Positions 11,001-21,097 of a stretch of 64,000 nucleotides of DNA are shown piece by piece. Origin of the DNA: Capniomyces stellatus (lineage: Eukaryota; Kickxellomycota; Harpellomycetes; Harpellales; Legeriomycetaceae); NCBI GenBank assembly GCA_001661515.1, contig LUVW01000011.1:10322-74321 (forward strand), given 5' to 3'. A program made the position numbers and the translations under genes. Each line of letters starts with the position of its first letter. Within the stretch, counting starts at the first letter, position 1. Under the pieces are notes generated by a model, which worked only from the letters and a program-made list of their open reading frames with translations, had not been told where the DNA came from and searched no databases.

Positions 11001-13424
11001 TATCATTCCGAATCTTAATACATGCATTGTTAAACTCTGTCAATATCCCAAATCCACCACTGATATCGGCATAAATCGGATTCTGGTCACACATGTACCT
11101 GATTTCCGGGTGAAGCAACCCCAATATGTTATACGCCACCTCTTCGGTCGTAAACGTTCTTCCCCCATTCCCCTCCATTCCCTCGGCCAAAATATTGTTC
11201 TGATTCATAAGCCCAGTTCCTCTAGCCCATCCCACAACCGTACCAGCTATATTTATATACTCGCTCCAAGATTCTGCAATCCACTTGTCAAACAGCGTTT
11301 CCAGCCCTATCTTGCTCTCTGCATACATCCCATCATATCCAAACCCACCGTGATTCAGTGATAGCGGAACTATAACCATTGTGGGCCTTAGTGCTATATT
11401 CAGCCTCTCCTTGTTGTATTTTACTCTCCCAACCATTCTCAGAATATTAATCAGCATTGTTCTATGAGCAAGCTCAGAGTTAGAGTCCAGCTTTGACAAG
11501 TCTTTATCTGTCTCAGACATTGCTGCAAACGGAATCACCACGTCCAAATCCATTCCCAGTCCCTTGCTTTGTGTAGGCAGAAATATGTAGTCAATCAGCT
11601 GGTTTACATCCGTGTGTGAAGACTGGTTAAACGGAACCACGATCAGTCTAGACCCTTTAGATCCATATTCCTTATAAACTGATTCAAACATCTTTACAAC
11701 CGAATAGCTGAATCTTGACGTGGTTACCACAACATTGGCACCGCCAACTAACAACGCCTTAAGAACCGCCATACCAATAGACGTCTTGCCACACCCCGTA
11801 ATCAAAACATTTTTTCCAGCAAACGAAATCCCGTTGTACGAAATGTCTAACAACGCCCCCAAGAACTTTGAGGTTAGTTCTGGGCTGTATCCATAATGGT
11901 CATTCCCCACCCTTTCTCTAAAGTGCAAATAAGGCGCTCTGTCCTCTATCAGTACGCTTTTTGAAAACTCTACGTACTCCTCGTATTTACTGCCTCTACC
12001 AATTAAAGTTGGAATGTCCTCGTACCCATTTGGCAGCTCAACTTTACCAATAATTTTGTTCTTTGTCTCCTTGAGCATACTCAGTACTCTCTCCAAATCA
12101 GCCGACGAAAGATCGCTACTGTCTCTCAGTCTCTCCACAACACTGCTCAAAACATTCTCAACCTCATTGTTCGATTGCGAGTTGTATATCCTGGGTGTGC
12201 CTTTAACCATCGATTTTATATAATCAATTATGTTTGACACCTCCTTTCTAGGAACCTCCTTGTAAACAATATCCCCGCGGTTGGTAACTTCAGTCTTGGG
12301 CCCCACAAATTCTCTAACACCCGAGTACATTGGGGTTTTGTCTATCGATTTTAAGCACTCTTCAATTGTCTCTTCAAAAAACTGCCTCATCACTGCTTTA
12401 TTAGCAACGTTGATTTTGCCCTCCACCTTGTCAAATTTCACCAAATTGAGCTTGTATCTCAAAGATTCTACAAGTCTTGGGCTTGACCTATTTACCAACA
12501 CTCTCTTCTCAGGCTCCAGGTCTTCAACGGCTACGTTTTTATCTGATCGCAGGATTCTGTAAAAGATTTCCTCGGCGTGGTTTTCTGACCAATTCCAGTA
12601 TGAATCAAATATCCTGACCTTCATTGTGGTAAATACTGGCTGAACTCCAGTTGAAAAGTTGTCGTCAAACTCATTGTCCCAGTTGTCAATCTGTTTCTTG
12701 AGCTGGTTGTAGTTTTCCAGCAACTCTTCGTATTCCGTATCTTTGCTTGTCAGTCCTGCATTGAGATACTCTGACAATGCCTTCAGCTGCGATGCCAGCA
12801 ACTTTTTATAATTGGCTTGAGACTTGTTGAACTCTTCAGAGTTTATAGAAACACTTTGCGAGCTCGAGGGTCCTTGTCCTGAACTGCCCGAAGACATTGT
12901 GTACTCTAAACTGTTTATTGCCGCATACTGTTTAGCAACCGATGCCAGCCACACAAAGGCTTCGCTTTCTGACCCAACCCGTGTCTCCGGCTCCAAAGTT
13001 GTTCCCAGCAGCAGCATGGCATCTGATCTCAATGATCCCAGTCCATAGGTTTTGGTTAGATGCGTTTTGATCATTGGAAGACTGAACCCGCCTGGCATTT
13101 TTGAGTTTACCAATCTTGAAACCTTTACTGACGAGAATGCACCCAATTTGCCAGAGTCGTTGTGAACCATGTTAAACAGGTCGCTCAGTGGCAGCTCCTC
13201 AGCCTTATCGGGGATCTGGTTCACAAACTCCTTTTGCAAATCACCAACTATCTCGTTCTGCATAGCCGACTTTCCGTTCACCAGCTCCTTGATCGACTTG
13301 GTTGCTGGAATGTCCTCAAAGCTTTTCTTCAGCTTCTGCGCGATAATAGATATTATAATCTCACTTGATTTGATCTTTGCGTCCTCAATCGGGTTAGCCA
13401 CTCCACCAGACTGAACGGCAAAGC
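8074..13424 (-). CDS. FAS2: fungal fatty acid synthase alpha subunit, 5' end missing at assembly join
   Basis: About 1780 codons, no introns. The cytosolic type I FAS alpha chain elongates acyl chains with the beta chain. Domains in order: acyl carrier protein (Ser in NGKSAMQNEI, about residue 45), ketoreductase (LITGCGKTSIG; YAESK), ketoacyl synthase (Cys in GTCATGAVSVD; His in CHGTST and GHTKGG), C-terminal phosphopantetheine transferase. The KR and KS catalytic motifs look intact. In the transferase domain the usual GVDVE aligns with GSAVV and the usual WSAKEAV with LAAKKAV, so its acidic metal ligands are gone. The frame is still open at the N (13425), upstream of the GTG at 13401, through a linker (FAVQSGG). 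The N-terminal malonyl/palmitoyl transferase portion found in yeast Fas2 is therefore not in this assembly. The gene is flanked on both sides by the duplicated segments. Confidence 0.97.
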
Positions 13425-13425
13425 N
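13425..13425. other. single-N assembly join between FAS2 and protease copy B
   Basis: FAS2 coding sequence stops here and the protease coding sequence begins on the other side, both still in open frame. Neither gene end is natural. Confidence 0.85.
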
Positions 13426-13903
13426 TTATTTCACCCTTGTAGATCTTTGCTGGAGCAACAGCTCTCGACCTATACTCGTCTTTCAACCTGATCAGCGCTA
13501 TATCATTTCGGTCTGTGGTCTTTTCAAGTCCAGTATACCCCTCGTGAATAGTAATACGATCGACTGCAGCTCTATTTCCAATACTCCCACCACCAAACAT
13601 GCTCTCTGGGTTTTTTTCTCCAAGAACTACATATGCTCCATCTGATTCGTTAAAAAAAGTACCGTCATCTTTTCTGAAACAGTGTGCCGCAGTAAGCAAG
13701 TGCCTCTTTGAGATTAGTGTGGCGGCACAACCTTGATAAGAAAGTAAACCTGTATTTACATAAAGTTTTCCGATGGCAGAAAATGCACTGTAATCTGTAT
13801 CACTGCCTCCTACAATTCTTTTTTCCAATTTATTTGCGGGCACTGCTGATCCTGAAATTATCAAGGCTTGCATGATGAATACGGCTTGTAGCAAGATACG
13901 CAT
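13426..13903 (-). CDS. trypsin-fold protease paralogue B, C-terminal half missing
   Basis: About 160 codons of a secreted S1 protease. It has a signal peptide (MRILLQAVFIMQALIISGSA), Lys-Arg before IVGG, the catalytic His intact (LLTAAHCF) and Asp in DRNDIALIRL. The frame ends at the N at 13425, before the active-site Ser. It is very close to copy A, differing mainly after the activation site (SDTDYSAFSA versus NHANYRDFSA) and in having the His. The upstream promoter is cut off by the N at 13913. It is probably a real, functional gene whose remainder was lost in assembly. Confidence 0.75.
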
Positions 13904-13912
13904 TTTGTACTA

Positions 13913-13913
13913 N
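13913..13913. other. single-N assembly join between protease copies B and C
   Basis: The sequence changes from 10 bp upstream of copy B's ATG straight into the coding region of copy C. Confidence 0.85.
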
Positions 13914-14120
13914 CAAGTGCCTCTTTGAGATTAGTGTGGCAGCACAGCCTTGATAAGCAAATAAACCTGCAGCCACATAAAGTTTTCCAATGGCAGAAAA
14001 ATCCCTGTAATTTGCATGATTGCCTCCTACCACTCTTTTTTCCAGTTTATTTGTGGGCACTGCTGATCCTGAAATGATCAAGGCTTGCGTGATGAATACG
14101 GCTTGTGGTAAGATACGCAT
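13914..14120 (-). pseudogene. trypsin-fold protease fragment C, N-terminal third only
   Basis: About 69 codons: signal peptide, KRVVGG activation site, and body up to ATLISKRHL, where the N falls just before the expected catalytic His. It is nearly identical to copy A, including the 5' flank. This is either an assembly-truncated gene or a collapsed allele of copy A. Confidence 0.65.
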
Positions 14121-14234
14121 TTTGTACTAACAGTTGTTGTTTTTGTGTATTTGAGAGTGTTTCCGGTTACTAGAATGGTTGTAAAGCTGTTGTAGACAGA
14201 GTCTGTGCTTTTGGAAATGATGTGCTACCAGCTG

Positions 14235-14242
14235 TATTTATA
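14235..14242 (-). promoter_or_regulatory. TATA-like element of protease copy C
   Basis: Minus-strand TATAAATA, duplicated from the copy A promoter. Confidence 0.35.
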
Positions 14243-16293
14243 AATATTGTCGATATATTAAACCCGAGTTTTGAATCATTGATAATGACAAACTGGTAGA
14301 GATACCAACTTTTTTGGCCTGATAATATGTATGGTTTAAAATATAGCTTTATAATTAATTTCTTTTGAGCAGAAAATTATTGGAAAAGTGTTATTAAACC
14401 AATTCAAATGCATTACCTGTAATATTATGTATTCTCAAAGTCAACTTTTGCAACAAGCTTTGGGTTGTGAATGAATATTACTTGATATTTCTAACCCTGA
14501 ATTTAACTATTTAGGACTTTGTAAATCTGTATCAGGTATTTCGGTCTCGATTTTGCTATTTATCAATACAGTATACATAGTATTAATTTTCCAATTTTAT
14601 TCAGGTTTGGTTTGAATACCTATTTATTCAATCTATTGGTATCTATAAATGTGCTATTCTACCTGCAATGACCTCTTTAGTTGAACAAAGATACACTAGT
14701 CAGCTTTTGTTATAGCCAAGACCCCTTACAATGACATATTGAATTGCAACATTTCTATCAGAACAATAAATTCATTAATGTTGTTTTTATAATATACGAT
14801 GTGAGTTTGTGCTTACTGACCAAGTGTTGGTTGCATACTTTGATTTCCATTGGTGTGCTATATAAAACCATTCCGATCAAACATGAAATAAACTTGGATT
14901 TGATAAACCAGACTAAAACTCATATATATCTTGCTAATTATATCTGTTTAATTAGTCTAACTCAGCTCTCTTACCCCTAAATTTATTTAGAGCTGGTATT
15001 TGTCAAGCAGGAGTAGCTTAATGTGCGTCGTCAAGTTCTTTGCAAGTTGAGTTCTACTTAAATTTACTATGTTGGGTTTTACTTTCAGCACCTAGATTAT
15101 TCTTGTTACTTGCCTGTAGGAATACTTTTTTGCTTGAAGTTGGCAGTAGTAGTAGTGGAGGTGGTGTTAGTAGTAGTTAGTGGCGAATCTTGCTACTTTA
15201 ACCAAACATTGAACGTAGGTAGTGGAGCAATTATTATGACCATTACTTTTATGTTGTTTTTTTATTATTATTGTTATTGTTACGTTATTTGATGTAAAAT
15301 GAAAAGATCACTCCAATTCATAAGGTTTGCCATAAACCTATACATGCTGAGACATAGTTGATTAGCTTGATAGCTCTTTATCAAAAAGGTGTCCCAATAT
15401 CTTGATATCGGTATAACACTTAAAGTATGGAAAATACTAGATAAATGGGAACAAGTCCAGTTTAATAAAATCGGAATCCTACCAAACTCGAGCTTCCCAT
15501 TAATCTCAATAACCTTTAGAGCTCAGTGGCACTCTATCATATACCATCGGCTCTGCGCAACAGGTCATCAGAAATCAAATTAGATTGTGGTGATAAAGGT
15601 GTGATGAATTGTTAGTAATTTAGTGAGTAGTGAAATATGACAGAATAAACTGATACATTTACAACTTTCCAAGTAATCCCCTCCCCACTTTGAGGGAACC
15701 CCGTTTAAAGCCATACTCTTGCTTGTCGTTGGATTTAATCCGCAAAATATGGGTAAAGCCATCAAGGTTTTCTACTAAATCTCTTGATCTTTTGAATCTG
15801 ATTACATATATTCTTCACAGTTCACAGAAAGTGGCAAAATCAACCAAAAAAGTTTACGACTGTGCAAAACTGCTTTATATTAGCCCAACCGTTTACTAAA
15901 TAAAAAAATATGTATCATAATCTATAATTAAAGTTGGCAATTTGATTATTCAGAGTCGTAATTGACATTTATTTATTTGATCTGGCAACTGGATGCTTGC
16001 CAGCCTTCTACTGAAACAATGATCTAGTCTCCTCAACCAAGTAGTTACAATGACAGTCACTGTGAAACACACTTTACTCCCACATCCAGTTGACCACCAA
16101 ATCAAGAGTTCACACAATTTGGTTAGACCCAAACACATCACTTTATTTCTACTGTGGAAATAATGCTGATACAAAGTATAGTGTTGTTTTTGGTTTTCAA
16201 TCCAGTGATAAAATTAATTCAGTACTGGCAAGATGGTCTCTCAACAAACATTGCTTATCCAATCCGACTGCTTTATAGCAATTATCTGTTCTG

Positions 16294-16301
16294 TATAAAA
16301 G
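16294..16301 (+). promoter_or_regulatory. orphan copy of the secreted-protein promoter
   Basis: TATAAAAG and about 70 bp of downstream leader match 5851-5933. No coding region follows on the plus strand; the next gene is on the minus strand and unrelated. Confidence 0.5.
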
Positions 16302-16373
16302 TTGTGAATATCAAAAAGTGAGTATTTAAGCAGACTGATGTTTTGGAGTCGATAAAAGCCATCACTTTTGGAT

Positions 16374-16739
16374 AAACATGGCTCAAATTTTTTTTTATGA
16401 GATTAGTGATGCAAAAACTATAACTCAAATTACCGAATTTGTAGTTATTTTTGTACTTTTCCAATGAAATTTTTTATATCAGTGTTTTTTTTGAAAGAGA
16501 AGATAGCTGAATAACTCAATAACTGCATTATAACAACCTGATTGTTTTTAAACTGTATTCATAAACTGTAAAACACACAAGATGTATTTATTTATCTAAT
16601 AAAAAATACATCGGTATAAGTACGTAAATATATCATATTGGCTCCAAAATGTAAACAGTTGTCGCTTCACACTCCCACTAGTAAAAATAGTAGACGGATT
16701 CAAAAATGTACCTGGCAGTAATTCTATGTCACTTTGCGC
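16374..16739. other. intergenic, no gene seen
   Basis: Unique to this copy. AT-rich 3' flank of the minus-strand secreted-protein gene. Confidence 0.5.
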
Positions 16740-17480
16740 CTATTGCCTAATGATATACAGATTTGCTCCAATTAGGCCAGTTGGACCTCCTATCCAAACG
16801 TTTACAGGTGTTGAAAGTCTATATGTTGACCGATAAATACTAACCAAATTTGCATAAGCACTAAGTCGGCGACTTTGGGTACTATATGCGTTCCATCTTG
16901 GAATATTCTCTTTCTCTGCTGAGTTGATTTGAAGTCTAACAGCGTATCTTTTATGAATTGAATCTCCAGTAAATGGAATTACAACTGTTGTACCCTCCCA
17001 CGCACTACCAGATGATTTTAAAATTGCACACAGTGCTCTATCAATATCGCATTTTGTCAATATTATACCAGTGTCAGTTTTTTGATTTCTGTAGTTGTGA
17101 TCTGTTATTCTGAAATTGCCAACTTCATATGGTGCTGGACATTCGCTACACCTACCATAAGCATTGTGGTGAGGTTTATTGTGGTGAGGTTTATTGTGGT
17201 GAGGTTTATTGTGGTGAGGTGTATTGTGATATCTGCTTCGCTTGGTCATAGTATCCATATCACGCCTGGCACTCGCTCCATCATGTTCCTCATTGCTTTC
17301 ATCTTGGTCGTCTTCACCAAGTTGGTTGAGGTAGTTTTTTCTTTCGTACTGTCCATAATCCAAATTGTTCAGTCCACTGTTATGGCTCAGATTGTTAATG
17401 CCCTGTTCAGATACGTTTTCAATCTGAGCGTTGGTGACAGCTAAAAGCGATAGTATGGCGACCTTGGTTAGTGAAATCAT
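16740..17480 (-). CDS. small secreted protein with His-rich repeat, unknown function
   Basis: 246 aa. Signal peptide (MISLTKVAILSLLAVTNAQ), then an acidic low-complexity part, a possible Kex2 site (MTKRSRY), and four tandem copies of an HHNKP unit (15-bp DNA repeat, 17166-17225) that could bind divalent metals. The C-terminal ~140 residues (GRCSECPAPYEVGNF onward) look like a compact folded domain with four Cys (CSEC, TKCDIDRALC). That arrangement, with an Arg/Tyr-rich end, loosely recalls small secreted microbial ribonucleases, but I cannot place it. It sits in the right copy of the duplicated locus, where the left copy has the acidic protein. An extracellular role is likely; function unknown. 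Confidence 0.75.
   Translation of the reverse strand: MISLTKVAILSLLAVTNAQIENVSEQGINNLSHNSGLNNLDYGQYERKNYLNQLGEDDQDESNEEHDGASARRDMDTMTKRSRYHNTPHHNKPHHNKPHHNKPHHNAYGRCSECPAPYEVGNFRITDHNYRNQKTDTGIILTKCDIDRALCAILKSSGSAWEGTTVVIPFTGDSIHKRYAVRLQINSAEKENIPRWNAYSTQSRRLSAYANLVSIYRSTYRLSTPVNVWIGGPTGLIGANLYIIRQ
17166..17225. repeat. 15-bp tandem repeat, four units
   Basis: The unit gtggtgaggtttatt, with the last copy varied, lies inside the secreted-protein gene and encodes the HHNKP repeats. Confidence 0.9.
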
Positions 17481-18291
17481 TGTTTTCCTTTGCTCTTTGG
17501 TTGAAGTCTTGTATAAATACTCTAATAAATCTTTGGAAGTTTTTGATAATTTTTAAAATCCACGATTCCCACTGCTCTATTTATACATCTTTTTCTGGGT
17601 GAATCTGTTGAATTTTTCACACGGCCATTTCCAAAACACAGTAGCAACCTCAATAATAAATCAGTTTAGTAAGCTTAAAACAACATTTATACATGTACTA
17701 TTTATTTAGTAGCATCATACTAAAAACTCTATTCTACAACTCGGGACATAAAATGTACTGAAAACCCGTGTACATGTATTTTAAAAGTGCCGATCTCTAA
17801 ATATTTGCTTTATTCAAAACAGGTTTACATTTTCAAAAGCACATTTCCACTCAGCTTCGCTGTCACTCTATATCACTTTTAATAGTAAAAATCAAGCATT
17901 GTGTGTTGTGTAGAATTAAATTTATGTTGTGAATAAGAAAAGTCGATACCAATAATAAATTGTATTGAAATGTGTACAACTTGGAAATTTCAGTCAAGTG
18001 TATAGATATTAAGCGCTATTAGATTAGCTGATACCAAAATACCAATGTGCAAAACCAAATTAACCTTTAATACTTTAATTGGATCGATTTATAAACCTTC
18101 TTAGTCTTCAAATTTTGGTCAAGCCATAATTCATGCCAGAGCTTTTACATCGGATACCATGGACTTTAAAAATCAAGTTTGTTGTAGCGATTAAACTAGT
18201 TCAAAGTTAAAAACTCAATTATGCCACCAAGTCTAGACCTGGTTTTATACAAATTCAAGGAACTGATGTCAATTGCATTCATTTATAGTGA
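17481..18291. other. intergenic, no gene seen
   Basis: Promoter side of the His-rich secreted protein, ending at an assembly join. No other feature recognised. Confidence 0.5.
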
Positions 18292-18292
18292 C
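18292..18292. other. single-N assembly join
   Basis: An isolated n immediately before the second duplicated block starts. Confidence 0.85.
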
Positions 18293-19014
18293 NAACAAAT
18301 CAGCTGTAATTGAGCCTCAGGTTAGAGTTTGGTAGAAGTCGAGCACCAAGCAAACAGGCTACAAATACCTTTCTTTTTCAGCCAACTTTGTTACTTTAAA
18401 ATAATAAAGCTACCCGGCGTATCATTTCTGTTTGCACTTTTCTTGTTTTATCTTCATTGTATACAGTATGGCAGGCTTGGTACAGAAGTGAATAGCGTCA
18501 AAGTTGGGTTTCACGATTAAGTTGCCGATCCATTTAAAACGCTTAATACCGCATATAACTGCTCTTCATACCATGAATTAAACAGTATGACCGAGCCTCG
18601 ATGTTGTACATCACAAAACACTACAATGTTAAATCACAATACAATACTCAATTAAACGTTTTTTATGCTTGAACTAGCTATTTTATTTTCTAAATTCGGC
18701 AGTTTATTGATTATTTGAAACAGTCCATACTCAAAGTAAAAATTGATATTAATAATACTAGTGCGTTTGGTGTAAAGGGATTAAAAAAAACCAAGTAAAC
18801 ACAAAAAAATGATTTCAAGGTTCACAAAAGCATTGTTAGTTCTGGTCGTAATTCTTTTTGTTGATTTTTACCGATAGTTGTTTAAAAAATCTGTCGATGG
18901 ATTTCTTATTTTATCATGAATAAGGATTATTAACTTTTTTATTCCATCATTTTATGTAGTTTATTGGAAATAGAATCAACACAACAAAACATATAATATT
19001 AAACGATACCATAA
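18293..19014. repeat. segmental duplication, second block, right copy (pairs with 7053-7774)
   Basis: Near-identical to the sequence lying 3' of FAS2. It ends about 120 bp before a tRNA pair. Confidence 0.85.
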
Positions 19015-19131
19015 AAATTAGCTAACAATGGATTAAAAGCTAAAATGGGATGATCGAGTGCAGCTAAAAACACTACCAGTTCATCTGTATGTAAACGCGG
19101 CTATCAAAAAACAGTTTCAAAAGTCAAAAAT

Positions 19132-19204
19132 TGGAGAACCAGGGTATCGATCCCTGTACCTCTCGCATGCTAAGCGAGCGCTCTGCCATTTGAGCTAGAT
19201 CCCC
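19132..19204 (-). tRNA. tRNA-Ala (AGC)
   Basis: A 73-nt cloverleaf on the minus strand. It begins GGGGATC, has D-arm GCTC..GAGC, anticodon loop TTAGCAT with anticodon AGC, and T-arm CAGGG/CCCTG. The G3-U70 pair that identifies alanine tRNA is present. Position 6/67 is a U-U mismatch. No intron. Confidence 0.93.
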
Positions 19205-19213
19205 AAGTTGGGT

Positions 19214-19287
19214 TGATTCCTGCCGGACTCGAACCGGCGACCGTCTGTGTGTTAGACAGACGTGATAACCATCTACACCAAGGAATC
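19214..19287 (-). tRNA. tRNA-Val (AAC)
   Basis: A 74-nt cloverleaf on the minus strand. Acceptor GATTCCT pairs with AGGAATC, the anticodon loop CTAACAC gives AAC between TCTGT and ACAGA, and the T-arm is GCCGG/CCGGC. It lies 9 bp upstream of tRNA-Ala on the same strand, so the two may be co-transcribed. Confidence 0.94.
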
Positions 19288-19329
19288 AGATTAAAAAAAA
19301 AATTTATTTAAACGTGATGAGCTCAACTA

Positions 19330-19422
19330 TAGTTTATTTATTTATTTATTTATGTTGTCTATTTATCATTATTTATTTATTTACTGATGTTATTTATTTA
19401 TTTACTGATGTTATTTATTTGC
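19330..19422. repeat. imperfect TTTA microsatellite
   Basis: Runs of tttattta interrupted by ctgatgtta and similar spacers, between the tRNA pair and the 3' end of the next gene. Confidence 0.8.
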
Positions 19423-19513
19423 AACTGAATCAAAACATCAAAAAAATACAATATTTGTATTAAAAATAAAATAAAAATAAAAAATGGGTGTGTCAAATGT
19501 TATAGCTACTTTG

Positions 19514-21097
19514 TTACTTTTTACAATTTGAAACTTTTGTGCACTTGAATTTTGGTTTAACAATGGCTGCTTTTCCTGCTGCAGGAGCGAATACCAAGCT
19601 TTTAACAGCATATGCTTTCAGCTCGTAAGTTCGCTTGAGATTGTCATTAATATACATTCTAACTAACCCTTTGGATGACTTGATCTTGATACTATTTCTG
19701 ATAGCACGACTTATAACTCTGGATCGTTTATTAAGTCTGCTGTTTATTTTCTTGATTGAATTTTTGCCTGATGTTAGACCAAATCGAGTCTCAACAACCC
19801 CATTGGAATCCTTTAATCCTTTTTCAGATACCAACCAAACAATTAAATCTGAATCGCTGGAAACCTGTGCGCTAAACTCAAATTCTTGACCATCACAAGG
19901 GATGTTTATGCCCTTCATTGTTCTGTGTTTTTTATCATCTTTGCTGGCACTCAATGTGATGCTAGGACCAGTTAGCTCCAATGGACAAACTTTTCCATAT
20001 CCTGCGGATGGCGTTGTTGTGGCCTTTGTTGGCTTGACGCTGACAGACTTTGATCCATATTCTGTGGATGGTGTTGTTGTGGCCTTTGTTGGCTTGACGC
20101 TGACAGACTTTGATCCATATCCTGTGGATGGCGTTGAAACAGTTTTAGACTCAACAGAAGGCAGGGGTTTAACAAACTTTGGTGGAAGGGAGCAAGTTGG
20201 CGACTGATAATAACCCAAACAATTTGGACCAGTGCACATGATGTAGCTAGATAAAAAATCGTCCCAATAGCCATCCATTGACATGTATACATAAACAGTG
20301 TTGTTGGAATCACATGGACCATCGTCAGTTTTGATTACAGCAGTCTCCAATCCCAAGATACCATTACCTGGGGAAACAGTGTTGGTCATCATTAATACTG
20401 ACCCACTACCGCCAATGCATGATTTATTTTCCCCCTGCTGAGTCATGCAGAACACTTTCCTGTTTTTGAAATCCTCTGGATAATGCAAAGCGCACAAATC
20501 ATCTCTGGCCTTGTCAACGTTAGCTTTTCTGAAACTGTCACTTAATACATTGACATTTGGAACCTCACCAACCCACGCTTTGTATTTTTGGTTTCCCAAG
20601 AACTGGTCAAAGATTCCACCAACCTGTTTTCTGTACACATCAGTTGGACGCCCTGCTTGTGGTGTGAGGCATTTTTCAAATGTTAATATAGCCAGGTCAT
20701 CGGCAAATGGCTTGGTGTGTTTATACTTTGGATGGATTACTACATTGCTGACCCTGCTAATATAAGTGTCAGAGATTGAACTGGAGTCAAAACTGATACC
20801 AACTTTGATTTTTCCCCAGTTGGATTTATCAGCTGTACCTGATTCATGGAGACAATGTGCCGGTGTTATAAAGGTATCAAATGTAACCATAGCACCAAAA
20901 CATCTATAGTCATCCATTCCATCTACTTCAAAATATCCAATGCCCCACGACTCATTGAATGAACCAGAAGTGCCATTGAACTCGTTTGGGATCCCGTTCC
21001 CAAGATCTTTGCCTGTAAAAATATTGCCGCTTTGGGCATATACAGAGTTGATTGCAACAAGCAATATTGAAACGTTTTTATAGGTTTTGCTTGACAT
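19514..21097 (-). CDS. secreted trypsin-like protease homologue with repeat linker and C-terminal domain
   Basis: 527 aa, single exon. Signal peptide (MSSKTYKNVSILLVAINSVYA). The S1 fold covers about residues 30-290, with His in TPAHCLH and Asp in ADDLAILTF. The Ser region reads CIGGSGSVL instead of GDSGGP: the nucleophile is kept, but the Asp that normally salt-bridges to the new N-terminus, and the following Gly, are replaced. There is no normal IVGG activation site, so it would not be activated like trypsin. A linker of 20-residue repeats rich in Thr, Ser and Pro (60-bp DNA repeat) connects to about 160 residues with paired Cys that I do not recognise, possibly a binding module. Probably extracellular and of doubtful peptidase activity. 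Confidence 0.85.
   Translation of the reverse strand: MSSKTYKNVSILLVAINSVYAQSGNIFTGKDLGNGIPNEFNGTSGSFNESWGIGYFEVDGMDDYRCFGAMVTFDTFITPAHCLHESGTADKSNWGKIKVGISFDSSSISDTYISRVSNVVIHPKYKHTKPFADDLAILTFEKCLTPQAGRPTDVYRKQVGGIFDQFLGNQKYKAWVGEVPNVNVLSDSFRKANVDKARDDLCALHYPEDFKNRKVFCMTQQGENKSCIGGSGSVLMMTNTVSPGNGILGLETAVIKTDDGPCDSNNTVYVYMSMDGYWDDFLSSYIMCTGPNCLGYYQSPTCSLPPKFVKPLPSVESKTVSTPSTGYGSKSVSVKPTKATTTPSTEYGSKSVSVKPTKATTTPSAGYGKVCPLELTGPSITLSASKDDKKHRTMKGINIPCDGQEFEFSAQVSSDSDLIVWLVSEKGLKDSNGVVETRFGLTSGKNSIKKINSRLNKRSRVISRAIRNSIKIKSSKGLVRMYINDNLKRTYELKAYAVKSLVFAPAAGKAAIVKPKFKCTKVSNCKK
20013..20132. repeat. 60-bp tandem repeat, two full units plus a partial
   Basis: Two nearly identical 60-bp units encoding the Thr/Pro-rich linker of the protease homologue, with a partial third unit around 19990-20012. 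Confidence 0.9.

Larger units (their letters stand above)
13914..16373. repeat. segmental duplication, right copy (pairs with 3473-5933)
   Basis: Same order as the left copy: protease N-terminus and promoter, noncoding middle, 3'-flank repeat (15790-16082), TATAAAAG promoter (16294-16301). It breaks off at about 16373, where the left copy continues towards the acidic protein gene. Confidence 0.85.

Noticed and set aside
9422..13414. Several plus-strand frames of 60-127 codons across FAS2
   Set aside because: Antisense shadows of the FAS2 coding sequence.
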